A stretch of 64,000 bases of DNA from Clostridium scatologenes (GCF_000968375.1 NZ_CP009933.1:2604001-2668000), one strand, 5' to 3'; counted from the first letter of the stretch, positions 43,690-52,605 are shown. A program made the numbers and translations. The notes: generated by a model from the sequence alone, not told the origin.

Positions 43690-45441
43690 TTATTTTTCTA
43701 ATTTTCTATATAATGTTGCAGAACTTATTTTTAATTTTTTTGCTATCATTTTTTTTGAATCTGTATCACATCCATAATACTCTATAAGCTTATTTATTAC
43801 TTTCTTCTCATATTCACCTACCATTTCTTTAAGTCCTCTATTTTTTATATATACATCTTTATCTCCTGTTATTCTCTTTATAATTGTTTCTACTTTTATA
43901 TACTCAGAATTTTCAAAGTTAATGGCATATTCAATTAGATTTTGTAATTCCCTTACATTTCCTGGCCATGAATATGTTATTAATTTATTTTGAGCTGATT
44001 CAGAAAAGCCTTTTATATCTTTATTGTATATTTTATTATACCTATTTAAAAAATATATAGATAGTTTTAAAATATCTGAAGGCCTTTCTCTTAATGCAGG
44101 AACATTTATAGGTATAACATTTAATCTATAAAATAAATCCTTTCTAAATTCATTTCTTTCTACCATTTTATATAAATTTTTGTGTGTAGCGGCCACAATT
44201 CTAGGATTAACTTTTATAGTATTCACTCCTCCTACTCTAATGAGCTCTTTATCTTCAAGTATTCTTAAAAGTTTAACCTGCATATGAAGTGGAAGATCTC
44301 CTATTTCATCTAAAAATATAGTTCCATCTTTAGCTATTTCAAACTTTCCCATTTTACCATTAGTGTTAGCCCCAGTAAAAGCTCCTTTTTCATATCCAAA
44401 TAGTTCACTTTCCACTAAACTATCAGGTATTGCTCCACAATTTATGGCCATAAATATTTCATTTCTTCTTTCACTTTCAAAATGAATAGCTCTTGCAAAA
44501 AGCTCTTTACCTGTACCGCTTTCTCCTAAAAGCAACACAGGTACATTCTGTTTTGCTACATGCCTAGCTTGCTCCTTTACACCATCAAATACACTGCTAT
44601 CACCAATAATATCATCAAAAGTAACTATGGAATGCTTCCCACTTATTTTCAATACAGATTGCTGCAATTTATTAAAATCCTTAAAAGTTATTACAGCTCC
44701 TGAAATTTTATTATTTACTTTTATTGATTTACAGGTTACAAGAAAATTATATCTTAAGCTTCCTCTACTCACCTCTACAGATTCTTCCTCTAATGAATAC
44801 TTTGCTTTAACAAATTTATTTACATATTTATTGGGAAGTATGAAATCTATGTTCTTTCCAATTATATCTGAAAATTTTATATTAAATTTATCTACAATAT
44901 ATGTATTTAAATTTAATATTTTATTCTGTTTATTTATTATGATTATTCCTTCATTTACCGAATTAATTACAGTTAAAAGTTCCTTTGACTTATATTCTAG
45001 TCTATTATTAAAATTTTTTTCTTTCATCCTTGATGATATAAGTTCTCCTAACCTCTTCTCAAAATCTTTATAAATATCCTGTTTTTGTAAAAAAGCTTCC
45101 TTTTGTTCATCTTCAAAAATAATCATACCTATAACAGCTTCTACTTTATCATCGATTATAATGGGAAAACAAATTTCTGCTTTTTCATCGCACTCTTCTC
45201 TGAAACTGCATACTATACATTCACTACACAACTTAGGATTTTCAATGAAATAAGGCTGACCTGTGATAATACATTTTTGGAACACAGAATTCTCAGGTCC
45301 TTGAAATCCAATTTTAGCCTTAAATTTTCCCGTTCCTGCTATTCTCAGTAGGTTTTTATCCATAATAGTTATATCAATGCCAATTACAGCCTTTATTGTT
45401 TCAGCAATTTCCTGAAGCTCTTCTTTAATTTGCCTCATCAT
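43690..45441 (-). CDS. Sigma-54-dependent activator with N-terminal sensory domains
   Basis: A 583-residue bacterial enhancer-binding protein. Residues 1-150 form a GAF-like sensor with a cysteine cluster (CSECIVCSFREECDEKAEIC), and about 155-265 a PAS domain (NSVNEGIIIINKQNKI). The AAA+ domain (about 280-515) has LLGESGTGKELFARAIH, the sigma-54 contact GAFTGAN and Walker B IFLDEIGD. A Fis-type helix-turn-helix ends the chain (SATLYRKLEK). A GTG four codons upstream is in frame, but AGGAGGTG fits the ATG at 45441. The gene lies directly upstream of a sigma-54 promoter for the desulfidase. The cysteines could bind iron, an Fe-S cluster or sense thiols, which would suit a cysteine-responsive switch. 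Confidence 0.88.
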   Translation of the reverse strand: MMRQIKEELQEIAETIKAVIGIDITIMDKNLLRIAGTGKFKAKIGFQGPENSVFQKCIITGQPYFIENPKLCSECIVCSFREECDEKAEICFPIIIDDKVEAVIGMIIFEDEQKEAFLQKQDIYKDFEKRLGELISSRMKEKNFNNRLEYKSKELLTVINSVNEGIIIINKQNKILNLNTYIVDKFNIKFSDIIGKNIDFILPNKYVNKFVKAKYSLEEESVEVSRGSLRYNFLVTCKSIKVNNKISGAVITFKDFNKLQQSVLKISGKHSIVTFDDIIGDSSVFDGVKEQARHVAKQNVPVLLLGESGTGKELFARAIHFESERRNEIFMAINCGAIPDSLVESELFGYEKGAFTGANTNGKMGKFEIAKDGTIFLDEIGDLPLHMQVKLLRILEDKELIRVGGVNTIKVNPRIVAATHKNLYKMVERNEFRKDLFYRLNVIPINVPALRERPSDILKLSIYFLNRYNKIYNKDIKGFSESAQNKLITYSWPGNVRELQNLIEYAINFENSEYIKVETIIKRITGDKDVYIKNRGLKEMVGEYEKKVINKLIEYYGCDTDSKKMIAKKLKISSATLYRKLEK

Positions 45442-45529
45442 AAGATTTTTCACCTCCTAACAGTATAATTTATGCACTTTAGGTATAGCAATATTTATAA
45501 ATAGTATAACACTTATTTTAACCAAAAAT

Positions 45530-45588
45530 AAGCTATTGGAATATGTATATCTTTACTACAAAATCAAGATATCAATATCCAATAGCTT
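45530..45588 (-). terminator. Terminator of the amino-acid-binding lipoprotein genes
   Basis: AAGCTATTGGA (45530-45540) pairs with TCCAATAGCTT (45578-45588), with further pairing inside. On the minus strand it is followed by ATTTTTGG. It starts 17 bases past the stop. Confidence 0.7.
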
Positions 45589-45604
45589 AAGGTTTATTAT
45601 TTAA

Positions 45605-46423
45605 TTAACTTTGTTTATATATGTCATATCCAAACCACTTCATTGAAAGCTTTGAAAGAGTTCCATCCTTCTTCAATTCATCTAAAGCTTTTTCCAATGC
45701 ATCTTTAAGTTCTTTATTTTCTTTTTTGACACCTATTCCTTCTGGCTCTTTAGTTAATTTCTCAGTAAGTATTTTATAAGTTCCTGCTTCCTTCTTAGTA
45801 TAATATCCTCCAACTTGACCATCAACTATTAAAGCATCTGCTCTTCCTATTGACAAATCATGAAAAGCTTCTGTTACTTTATCATATTTTTTAACTTCTT
45901 TAGTTCCTTCAATTTTATTAGCTGCTTGTTCTCCTGTTGAACCTAATTGAGCAGCTAATATTTTCCCTTTTAAATCTGCCTTTCCTTGAATAGGACTACC
46001 ATTTTTAACTACGATTATCTGACCACCATCTATATAAGGTCCTACAAAATCTATTTCCTTCTTTCTTTCATCTGTAATACTCATAGCTGCTATTATGGCA
46101 TCAAATTTTCCTGATTTAAGCGCTAATACTATTCCATTAAAGTCTGTGGTTACAGGTTCATATTTAACACCTAATTTTTTAGCTAATTCTTTTCCCATAT
46201 CTATATCGAAACCAGCTAATTCATTTTTCTCATCTCTAAATTCCATTGGTGGATAAGAATCATCTAATCCTATCTTTAAAACTCCTGCATCTTTTACTTT
46301 TTGAAGAGAATTATCTGTTTTTTGATTAGTGGATGTACCACTATTTGATTTTCCGCATCCTGCAAATAAAGACATAGCCATTACTGCTGTTAAAACTAGT
46401 GCTGATATTTTTTTCATATTCAT
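45605..46423 (-). CDS. Amino-acid ABC transporter substrate-binding lipoprotein
   Basis: A 272-residue family-3 (polar amino acid/basic amino acid) solute-binding protein. The lipobox is MSLFAGCGKS, so it is anchored outside the membrane. The fold signatures are GLDDSYPPMEFRDEKNEL, GFDIDMGKELAKKLGV, ERKKEIDFVGPY and AQLGSTGEQAANKI. GGGAGG precedes the ATG. It is about 70% identical by eye to the gene upstream. No permease or ATPase gene is adjacent, so it must share a transporter coded elsewhere. The ligand is unknown. Confidence 0.87.
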   Translation of the reverse strand: MNMKKISALVLTAVMAMSLFAGCGKSNSGTSTNQKTDNSLQKVKDAGVLKIGLDDSYPPMEFRDEKNELAGFDIDMGKELAKKLGVKYEPVTTDFNGIVLALKSGKFDAIIAAMSITDERKKEIDFVGPYIDGGQIIVVKNGSPIQGKADLKGKILAAQLGSTGEQAANKIEGTKEVKKYDKVTEAFHDLSIGRADALIVDGQVGGYYTKKEAGTYKILTEKLTKEPEGIGVKKENKELKDALEKALDELKKDGTLSKLSMKWFGYDIYKQS

Positions 46424-46481
46424 AATTTGTATCCTCCCTTGAAATATGTTATCATAACAAATTCTTTATTAAATATATTTT

Positions 46482-47297
46482 TTACTTTTTATACACATCA
46501 TATCCAAACCATTTTATTGAAAGTTTTGAAAGAGTTCCATCTTGTTTTAGTTCATCCAGAACTTTTTGTAATTTTTCTTTAAGCTCTTTATCTTCTTTTT
46601 TTATTCCTATTCCTTCTGGCTCTTTAGTTAATTTTTCACTTAGAATTTTAAAAGCATTTCCATCTTTTTTATTATAGTATCCACCAACTTGGCCATCCAT
46701 AATTACAGCTTCAACTCTTCCTATAGCTAAATCATGAAAAGCTTCAGTACCTTTATCATATTTTTTAAGTTCTTTGATTCCTTGAATCTTATTAGCTGCT
46801 TCCTCTCCAGTAGAACCAAGTTGACAACCTACAATTCTTCCTTTTAAATCTGCTGATGATTTTATATCATTATTAGATTTCTTGACAGCTATTATCTGTC
46901 CACCTTCAAGATAAGGACCTGCAAAGTCAATTTCTTTTTTTCTTTCTTCTGTCATACTTAATGAAGAAAGTATCATATTAAATTTTCCTGATTTAAGTGC
47001 TAAGATTATACCATTCCAATCTGTTGGCATATATTCTACCTTCACCCCAAGTTTTTTCCCTATTTCATTTCCAAGTTCTATATCGAACCCCACTAAATTG
47101 TTCTTTTCATCTCTGAATTCCATTGGTGGATAGGAATCATCTAATCCTATCTTCAACGTACCTGCATCTTTTATTTTTTGAAATGAATTATCTTTGCTAG
47201 TGTCATTACTTTTAGTACTTCCATTACTGCTGCCGCATCCAGCAAATAGTGATACTAAAACAGCTATTATAATAAGTACTGCTGATTTTTTTTTCAT
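46482..47297 (-). CDS. Amino-acid ABC transporter substrate-binding lipoprotein (paralogue)
   Basis: A 271-residue close paralogue of the next gene, with lipobox VSLFAGCGSS and the same core motifs (GLDDSYPPMEFRDEKNNL, ERKKEIDFAGPY, CQLGSTGEEAANKI). Differences lie mostly in the domain linking strands and in a few ligand-pocket neighbours (FNGI versus WNGI). That could change specificity. The ATG at 47297 follows GGGGGGC; an upstream in-frame start lacks support. It is separated from the second copy by 58 bases and probably shares its transcript. Confidence 0.86.
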   Translation of the reverse strand: MKKKSAVLIIIAVLVSLFAGCGSSNGSTKSNDTSKDNSFQKIKDAGTLKIGLDDSYPPMEFRDEKNNLVGFDIELGNEIGKKLGVKVEYMPTDWNGIILALKSGKFNMILSSLSMTEERKKEIDFAGPYLEGGQIIAVKKSNNDIKSSADLKGRIVGCQLGSTGEEAANKIQGIKELKKYDKGTEAFHDLAIGRVEAVIMDGQVGGYYNKKDGNAFKILSEKLTKEPEGIGIKKEDKELKEKLQKVLDELKQDGTLSKLSIKWFGYDVYKK

Positions 47298-47393
47298 GTA
47301 AATGCCCCCCAATATTTATTTTTTATAATTATACAATTATTTTTATAATTATGCAATATATTTCTTAAACTTTTGTTAAAAAAATATAAAAAA

Positions 47394-47420
47394 ATAAGCT
47401 GATATGCAATATCAACTTAT
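47394..47420 (-). terminator. Terminator downstream of the D1 element
   Basis: ATAAGCTGATAT pairs with ATATCAACTTAT around a 3-base loop (two mismatches/wobbles). On the minus strand it runs into TTTTTTTATATTTTTTT. It could end the transcript of the YCII-like gene or of the D1 element. Confidence 0.75.
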
Positions 47421-47463
47421 TCATAAAAAATTAATTAATGTATAAAATAGTCAACTATGAGAA

Positions 47464-47650
47464 CGTTTCATCCGATCATTAATATTGCTAACACCCTATC
47501 TTTTATCAAAGCTGGATATAAGCACTGCTACGCGCCTGGATAAGTTATTCTAAGGCTCAGCTGAGTAAAATACCTAAATGTTATTATACAAACTTTGCTT
47601 CGTAGAAAATTATCCTTATAATCAAATTTCACTGAACCTAAGAATCACTT
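47464..47650 (-). ncRNA. Family-D structured element, copy 1 (D1)
   Basis: Read on the minus strand, it opens with AAGTGATTCTTAGGTTCAG, which pairs with CTGAGCCTTAGAA around a loop of about 70 bases. It continues with AACTTATCCAGGCGCGTAGC, then a stem (TGCTTATATCC with GGGTGTTAGCA) capped by CTTT-GATA-AAAG, and ends with GATCGGATGAAAC, whose GGATGA can pair back to TTATCC. The D2 copy keeps the loops and changes the stems in step. It lies between the YCII-like gene and the lipoprotein genes, with a terminator just after it. RNA status is inferred. Confidence 0.55.
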
Positions 47651-47653
47651 TAT

Positions 47654-47923
47654 TTAAATTCCTTTTGGAATAAAAGCCACATTATAATTTATAGATGCAT
47701 TTTTTAAAAGAGGTTTATCTACAGTTACATGTTTTACTTCTTCTAAATTTTTAGCAGAAAATATAACTGTTCCTCCCTTTCTATTATAAAATCCTCCGCC
47801 TATCAAATATTTATTTCCACTTACTCTACCATTATTTACTCTAGTTCCACCAGATTTAACTTCTTCTTTTTCAGATTCTATTGATGTATAATTAATTCTT
47901 ACAAAAACATTATATTTATCCAT
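47654..47923 (-). CDS. YCII-like small protein under SOS control
   Basis: An 89-residue protein that looks like a YciI/dimeric alpha-beta-barrel domain: an N-terminal strand MDKYNVFVRINYT, GGGFYNRKGGTVIFSA, and NLEEVKHVTVDKPLLK. YciI-like proteins are small enzymes or binding proteins of mostly unknown role. A TTG two codons upstream is possible, but GGGGG sits seven bases before the ATG at 47923. Its promoter has a LexA box in the spacer, so it should rise after DNA damage. That is unusual for this family and the reason to look at it. Confidence 0.65.
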   Translation of the reverse strand: MDKYNVFVRINYTSIESEKEEVKSGGTRVNNGRVSGNKYLIGGGFYNRKGGTVIFSAKNLEEVKHVTVDKPLLKNASINYNVAFIPKGI

Positions 47924-47983
47924 AATCAATCCCCCTATTTTTTCATTGGGTAATTTTTTTAATTCAATTTCTTTTATGTTTAT

Positions 47984-48012
47984 ATTATATCGAACATTTG
48001 TTCGATAGTCAA
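47984..48012 (-). promoter_or_regulatory. LexA-box (SOS) promoter of the YCII-like gene
   Basis: On the minus strand TTGACT (48012-48007), exactly 17 bases and TATAAT (47989-47984) form a strong sigma-A promoter. The spacer contains CGAACATTTGTTCG on the plus strand (47991-48004), a close match to the Gram-positive LexA consensus CGAACRNRYGTTYG (GAAC-N4-GTTC half-sites perfect). About 220 further bases to the DUF554 gene show nothing else. Confidence 0.85.
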
Positions 48013-48232
48013 GTTTTTTATCTCCTTCTACAATTTTTAGTGTTATATTACTATAACTATTTAATTTATATGCAGCTTTATTAAAAATATGCCAATTAAT
48101 AATTTTATAGATTAATCATATTAAATTACAATTTAATATATTTTTATAAAGTGAACTGCAAATCCATCTAGTATACAATAATATTTATTTTTGATAAAAT
48201 AAATTCATATCAATTTTTAGGGGGGGTTTTTT

Positions 48233-48919
48233 ATGTTTGGTACTATAGTGAATTTCCTTGCCATTATAGTTGGAAGTATTATTGGAATGTTTTTAAAGAG
48301 GGGCATATCTGAAAAAATAAGCACTACAATAATACACGGTTTATCTTTGTGCACTATTTTTATAGGAATTTCTGGTGCGATAAAAGGGTCTAATTTTATT
48401 CTTATTATAATATCTGTTGCATTAGGGGCTCTTATAGGAGAATTAGTAGATATTGATAAAAGGATTGAAAGTTTAGGAAATGCCATAGAAAATAAGTTTA
48501 AAGGAAAGGGATCAAATATATCACAGGGTTTTGTAACTTCAAGTCTATTATTCTGTGTAGGCTCTATGGCCATAGTAGGAGCCTTAGAAAGTGGCTTATC
48601 AGGTAACTATAAAATACTTTTTGCAAAATCCATATTAGATGGTACAGTTTCTATTATTTTTGCATCTTCTCTTGGACTTGGAGTACTTCTTTCATCATTT
48701 TCAGTACTAATTTACCAAGGCAGTATAACCATTGCAGCTTCTTTTTTAAAGCCGCTTTTAACGCAGTCAGTAATTACAGACATGACTGCAGTTGGAAATA
48801 TTCTTATTATGGGATTAGGTTTTAATATGCTTAACATGACTAAAATAAAAGTAGCAAATTTACTTCCTGCAGTTTTTATTCCAATTATTTATCAAATCAT
48901 TATGAATGTAATAAAATAA
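48233..48919 (+). CDS. DUF554-family membrane protein
   Basis: A 228-residue protein with about six or seven helices. It has the family's GTIVNFLAIIVGSIIGMFLK start, IFIGISGAIKG, ALGALIGELVDIDKRIE, and the Ser/Gly-rich FCVGSMAIVGALESGLSG. DUF554 (YdfK-like) proteins are thought to be transporters of unknown substrate. GGGGGGG precedes the ATG. It is a single-gene transcript with its own terminator. Confidence 0.87.
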   Translation: MFGTIVNFLAIIVGSIIGMFLKRGISEKISTTIIHGLSLCTIFIGISGAIKGSNFILIIISVALGALIGELVDIDKRIESLGNAIENKFKGKGSNISQGFVTSSLLFCVGSMAIVGALESGLSGNYKILFAKSILDGTVSIIFASSLGLGVLLSSFSVLIYQGSITIAASFLKPLLTQSVITDMTAVGNILIMGLGFNMLNMTKIKVANLLPAVFIPIIYQIIMNVIK

Positions 48920-49027
48920 ATACTACATAACATGCTGTCACACTACGTAAATTATACATACCTTAACTTTTGTACATGCTTAATATATTATAAAACTAAT
49001 ATACTAGCCAAAACTTAGTAATGTATC

Positions 49028-49057
49028 AAAACTGCCACCTGACATAGTGGCAGTTTT
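49028..49057 (+). terminator. Strong terminator downstream of DUF554 gene
   Basis: AAAACTGCCAC (49028-49038) pairs with GTGGCAGTTTT (49047-49057), followed by ATTTTTAT. It lies about 110 bases past the stop. Confidence 0.85.
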
Positions 49058-49091
49058 ATTTTTATATAGAAATTCTCCCTATAAATATTTA

Positions 49092-49529
49092 CTATAAATA
49101 TTTTTTAAATCCTTTTACAACATCATTATCATATCCTATAGATTCATAAAATTTATGAGCACCTTTTCTGCTGAAAGCCGATACTAACATTGTAAAATAA
49201 CACTCTTCCCTTCTGGCAATACCTTCGATAAAACTCATTAGTAATTTTCCAATTCCCCTTCCCCTACAGTTATTTTTTACTATTACATTTTCAATAACCA
49301 TAAATGGTTTACAATCACCACCAAGATCCTGACAAATAATACCTAACAGTGAACCAACTAGATTGTTATTATCATCCTTTGCTCCAATCAATGTATAGTT
49401 TTTATCTGAATTAATCAATGCAAACTTATCTCTGAACTTTTCAAAGTTTGCTTTTTTTCCTAAAAGTTGTTCATATAAATTGGATAAATCATTTAAATCA
49501 TCATATGTTATTCTGCTTATAGTAATCAA
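49092..49529 (-). CDS. GNAT-family N-acetyltransferase
   Basis: A 145-residue acetyltransferase. The acetyl-CoA loop is VKNNCRGRGIGKLLMSFIE (Q/RxxGxG/A type), preceded by PFMVIENVIV, and the C-terminal KGAHKFYESIGYDND is motif B. It would transfer acetyl from acetyl-CoA to an unknown amine. Two TTG starts are possible; the one at 49529 has AAGGATGTG just upstream, while the one at 49553 has no clear ribosome site. No partner gene is evident. Confidence 0.82.
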   Translation of the reverse strand: MITISRITYDDLNDLSNLYEQLLGKKANFEKFRDKFALINSDKNYTLIGAKDDNNNLVGSLLGIICQDLGGDCKPFMVIENVIVKNNCRGRGIGKLLMSFIEGIARREECYFTMLVSAFSRKGAHKFYESIGYDNDVVKGFKKYL

Positions 49530-49698
49530 GTTTATTTCACATCCTTTTCTCAATTCTCATCTCACAATATATTATAATTTAGAACTTTACATTTTTTATT
49601 GCTTTTACTGCTATAGATATTGAAAAAAGTGCTTTTATGTAATTTTTACAATTTGACTACCATTTAATAACCATTCTTTGCTTTATCGGTAAAAAAAT

Positions 49699-49727
49699 AA
49701 TTGCATCAGTTCAATACCAATGCAATT
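49699..49727 (-). terminator. Terminator of the SpoVB-type gene
   Basis: AATTGCAT pairs with ATGCAATT (13-base loop). The minus strand continues ATTTTTTTACC. It begins 13 bases past the stop. Confidence 0.75.
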
Positions 49728-49739
49728 ATCTTATAAAAT

Positions 49740-51347
49740 TTATCTCATTTTACTTAATACAAATTTTGGAATAAGTCTAGTAAGTTTAGATGGCATCAAA
49801 TTTAAATCAACTCTTCTTATTCCGCCTAAAATTACTAATCCAAAACCATATGTAAGACCACCTACTCCAATAGCTATTACTGTAGCTATTGTGCTTGTGA
49901 CGTATCCTTTATGTATGAAACCAAGCACTAAACTTAAAATATAGTGCGTAACAAAAACTAATGCTCCCATAAAAACTGATGCTATAATCGGCTTTATAGA
50001 ATGAATCCAGAGACTTAGTTTTAAATTTAAAGATTTTTTAATAATTCTATGATTTAAAATTATAGGAATTGCAAACCCTATTATACTTCCTCCTACTGCT
50101 CCTAAAATATTGATCTTTGGCATTGCTATCAAGAAGTAATTAGACGTTATTTTAAAAACTATTCCTATGACTGAATAGAATGTTGCAGTGAAAAGCTTTC
50201 CTATTCCTTGCAATATAGTTGTCTGTATTTGCATAATAGCCATTAACACTAAAACTATAGAACCATAAGCCATAATAAATGCTCCTCCACGAAATTTCAA
50301 CATATCATAAATTGGAGCACTTAAAGAAGCTAATCCCACGGCACAAGGTACTGCAATCAAAAAGCATAATCTAAAGGAATAATTTATTTTGTTTCTTGCA
50401 AGCTTTTTATCCTTCACAGCTATTGCACCAGATATAGCAGGTAAAATTGCAGCTGAAAGTGAAGATATAATGGCAATAGGTACATTTAAAAGAGATTGGT
50501 ATTTAACTAAATATCCATATAATATACTGGCATTAACTTCAGAAATGCCTCCTACCATAAGTCTTGATTTTGTATTATATACATCTACTAAATTCCCAGC
50601 ATAAGTCATACCTACACATATAGTTATAGGTACACCATATTTAACTATTTTTCTTACCAATTGCTTTGTAGTAAATCTTTTTACTTCTTCATTTATATAT
50701 CCTTTAGGCACTTTAAACTTTCTATTGCTTTCATAATAGTACATGAGAAAAACAGCTGAAATAAGTGCACCTACAGATGTACCTATGGTGGCTCCTGCAC
50801 AACCAGCTTCTAAGCCAAACTTCATAAAATAAATGGCAAAGCCCAAAGAAAAAACAATATTCATTATCTGCTCTACAACCTGTGATACTGCTGTTGGAGT
50901 CATATTTGCACGCCCCTGAAAATAACCTCTATAAGCAGATGCAACAGACGTAAACAATATAGCTGGTGAAAGTGTTAAAAGTGATAAATAAGCCTTATTA
51001 AATTTAACTAATTCAGCTAGAGGTTTTGCAAAAATAAGCAGTACAAGTGACATAAGAATTCCCAAAATTAAAAGTATGAATCTTGCTATTTTAAAGCTTT
51101 TTACTGCATCTTTATAGTTTCCAACTGCTGCAAGTTCAGATATAAGCTTTGATATTGCAACAGGTATTCCTGAATTGGTAATTACAAATATAAAAGTATA
51201 TACCTGATATGTAGCTCCATATATTCCATATCCTTCACCGCCAATTATCATTATTAAAAAGGGTATGTAGAGTAAAGACAAGACCTTTACCATCATACCC
51301 GCAGCAGAAAGTATTGCAAATCCTTTAGTAGTTGACTGTTCCTTCAT
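49740..51347 (-). CDS. SpoVB/MurJ-type lipid flippase (MOP superfamily)
   Basis: A 535-residue, 14-helix membrane protein of the polysaccharide-transporter branch of the MOP superfamily, which holds SpoVB and the lipid II flippases. It has the opening KGFAILSAAGMMVKVLSLLYIPFL, ITNSGIPVAISKLISE after helix 2 and YRGYFQGRANMTPTAVSQVVEQ. It probably flips a lipid-linked wall precursor, either in sporulation cortex synthesis or in vegetative growth. AAGGAG precedes the ATG. The RluA-type gene ends 80 bases upstream in the same direction. Confidence 0.86.
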   Translation of the reverse strand: MKEQSTTKGFAILSAAGMMVKVLSLLYIPFLIMIIGGEGYGIYGATYQVYTFIFVITNSGIPVAISKLISELAAVGNYKDAVKSFKIARFILLILGILMSLVLLIFAKPLAELVKFNKAYLSLLTLSPAILFTSVASAYRGYFQGRANMTPTAVSQVVEQIMNIVFSLGFAIYFMKFGLEAGCAGATIGTSVGALISAVFLMYYYESNRKFKVPKGYINEEVKRFTTKQLVRKIVKYGVPITICVGMTYAGNLVDVYNTKSRLMVGGISEVNASILYGYLVKYQSLLNVPIAIISSLSAAILPAISGAIAVKDKKLARNKINYSFRLCFLIAVPCAVGLASLSAPIYDMLKFRGGAFIMAYGSIVLVLMAIMQIQTTILQGIGKLFTATFYSVIGIVFKITSNYFLIAMPKINILGAVGGSIIGFAIPIILNHRIIKKSLNLKLSLWIHSIKPIIASVFMGALVFVTHYILSLVLGFIHKGYVTSTIATVIAIGVGGLTYGFGLVILGGIRRVDLNLMPSKLTRLIPKFVLSKMR

Positions 51348-51426
51348 AGTAAAACTCCTTATCTATATCCCCCATATTGATTATAAACTATCTATAACAT
51401 ATTTAAATATAAATTTGGATTTACGA

Positions 51427-52386
51427 TTAAAACTTATCAAAAACATCATTTTTAATCTTTTTCAATACAGGTGGCAATCCCGACGCTACAGTTTTATTTT
51501 GCATATAAATAAATTTTTCAGCACAATCTCTAAAAATAAGTTTGTATGCATACAAAAATTGATAATTTAAACCATATTTATTGAAGAAAAAACTATTTAA
51601 TTTAGCAGTACCATATTTCGTATCTCCTAATATAGGATTACCCAAATGGTTTAAATGAGCTCTTAGTTGATGACTTCTTCCTGTTAACAATTCAAGTTCA
51701 ACTAAGGAAAAAGTTCCACAGCTTTGAATATTTTTTACATTCATACTAATTTCTTTTGTATCTTTTCTAGGTTCATCATAAACCTGAGATATATTTTCAC
51801 TTTCATTTTTATGAATATAAGCCTTGTACAAGCCCTCCTTAATCCTTCCCTTTATCAAAGCTTGATAGTACTTATGTATTTTCTTTTCCCTTATCATTTC
51901 ATTTAATAATTTTAAAGCTTCATAATTCTTTCCAAATATAACTATACCAGAAGTGTTTCTATCCAACCTATTACAAGAAGCTGGGGTAAATGTTACTTCA
52001 TTTTCTGGAGTATAATCACCTTTATCATATAGATATGAAAGTACATAATCCGTTAAAGTAGCCTCTTTCTTTTTTCCATCTGAATGTACTAAAACCCCAG
52101 GCCACTTTTCAACCACTACCATGTTTTCATCTTCATAAGCTATCTTTAAAAAGCTATTTTCTATCCTATTAAACTTCTTTTTTGTTTGATTTGAAGTTAT
52201 ATCTCTTGTTTCTATTAAATCCCCATCCAATAATGCATATTTCTCTTTAGATTTTTTACCATTTACCTTCACATCACCTTTTCGTATGCTCTTGTATATA
52301 GCACTTAAAGGCATATCCTTAAGCCACTTTCTTAAAAACTTATCTAATCTTTGTCCTGCTTCATTTGGTCCTATTTCAATTTTCAT
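51427..52386 (-). CDS. RluA-family RNA pseudouridine synthase
   Basis: A 319-residue enzyme. An N-terminal S4 RNA-binding domain (GQRLDKFLRKWLKDMPLSAI, then KGDVKVNGKK) is followed by the catalytic domain with NRLDRNTSGIVIFGKN, which contains the catalytic aspartate. LLTGRSHQLRAHL and PILGDTKYG are further signatures. This is the RluC/RluD build, which modifies 23S rRNA; the exact uridine cannot be told. The ATG at 52386 lies behind TAGGAG; an in-frame start eight codons upstream is less likely. Confidence 0.9.
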   Translation of the reverse strand: MKIEIGPNEAGQRLDKFLRKWLKDMPLSAIYKSIRKGDVKVNGKKSKEKYALLDGDLIETRDITSNQTKKKFNRIENSFLKIAYEDENMVVVEKWPGVLVHSDGKKKEATLTDYVLSYLYDKGDYTPENEVTFTPASCNRLDRNTSGIVIFGKNYEALKLLNEMIREKKIHKYYQALIKGRIKEGLYKAYIHKNESENISQVYDEPRKDTKEISMNVKNIQSCGTFSLVELELLTGRSHQLRAHLNHLGNPILGDTKYGTAKLNSFFFNKYGLNYQFLYAYKLIFRDCAEKFIYMQNKTVASGLPPVLKKIKNDVFDKF

Positions 52387-52566
52387 ATCATCACTCCTAA
52401 TAAGTATCATATATATTTCTACATCAAATTTCTCTATTATGCTATTATTTACAAATTATCTAATTAAACAACACCTAATTATATAACACTATTATTGTCA
52501 AAAGCAATATATAAATATTTAAATTTATTATAATATAAAAACTAAATCCATTTCAATGTAATATAA

Positions 52567-52604
52567 AATAAACCTCAACACCTTTAAAGGCATTGAGGTT
52601 TATT
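52567..52604 (-). terminator. Terminator of the M20 peptidase gene
   Basis: AATAAACCTCAA (52567-52578) pairs with TTGAGGTTTATT (52593-52604). The minus strand continues TTATATT. It begins one base past the stop of the gene. Confidence 0.75.
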
Positions 52605-52605
52605 A

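Noticed and set aside
47461..47600. CRISPR array or simple tandem repeat at the D elements
   Set aside because: The repeats are dispersed, not in tandem with spacers, and each is a folded unit.
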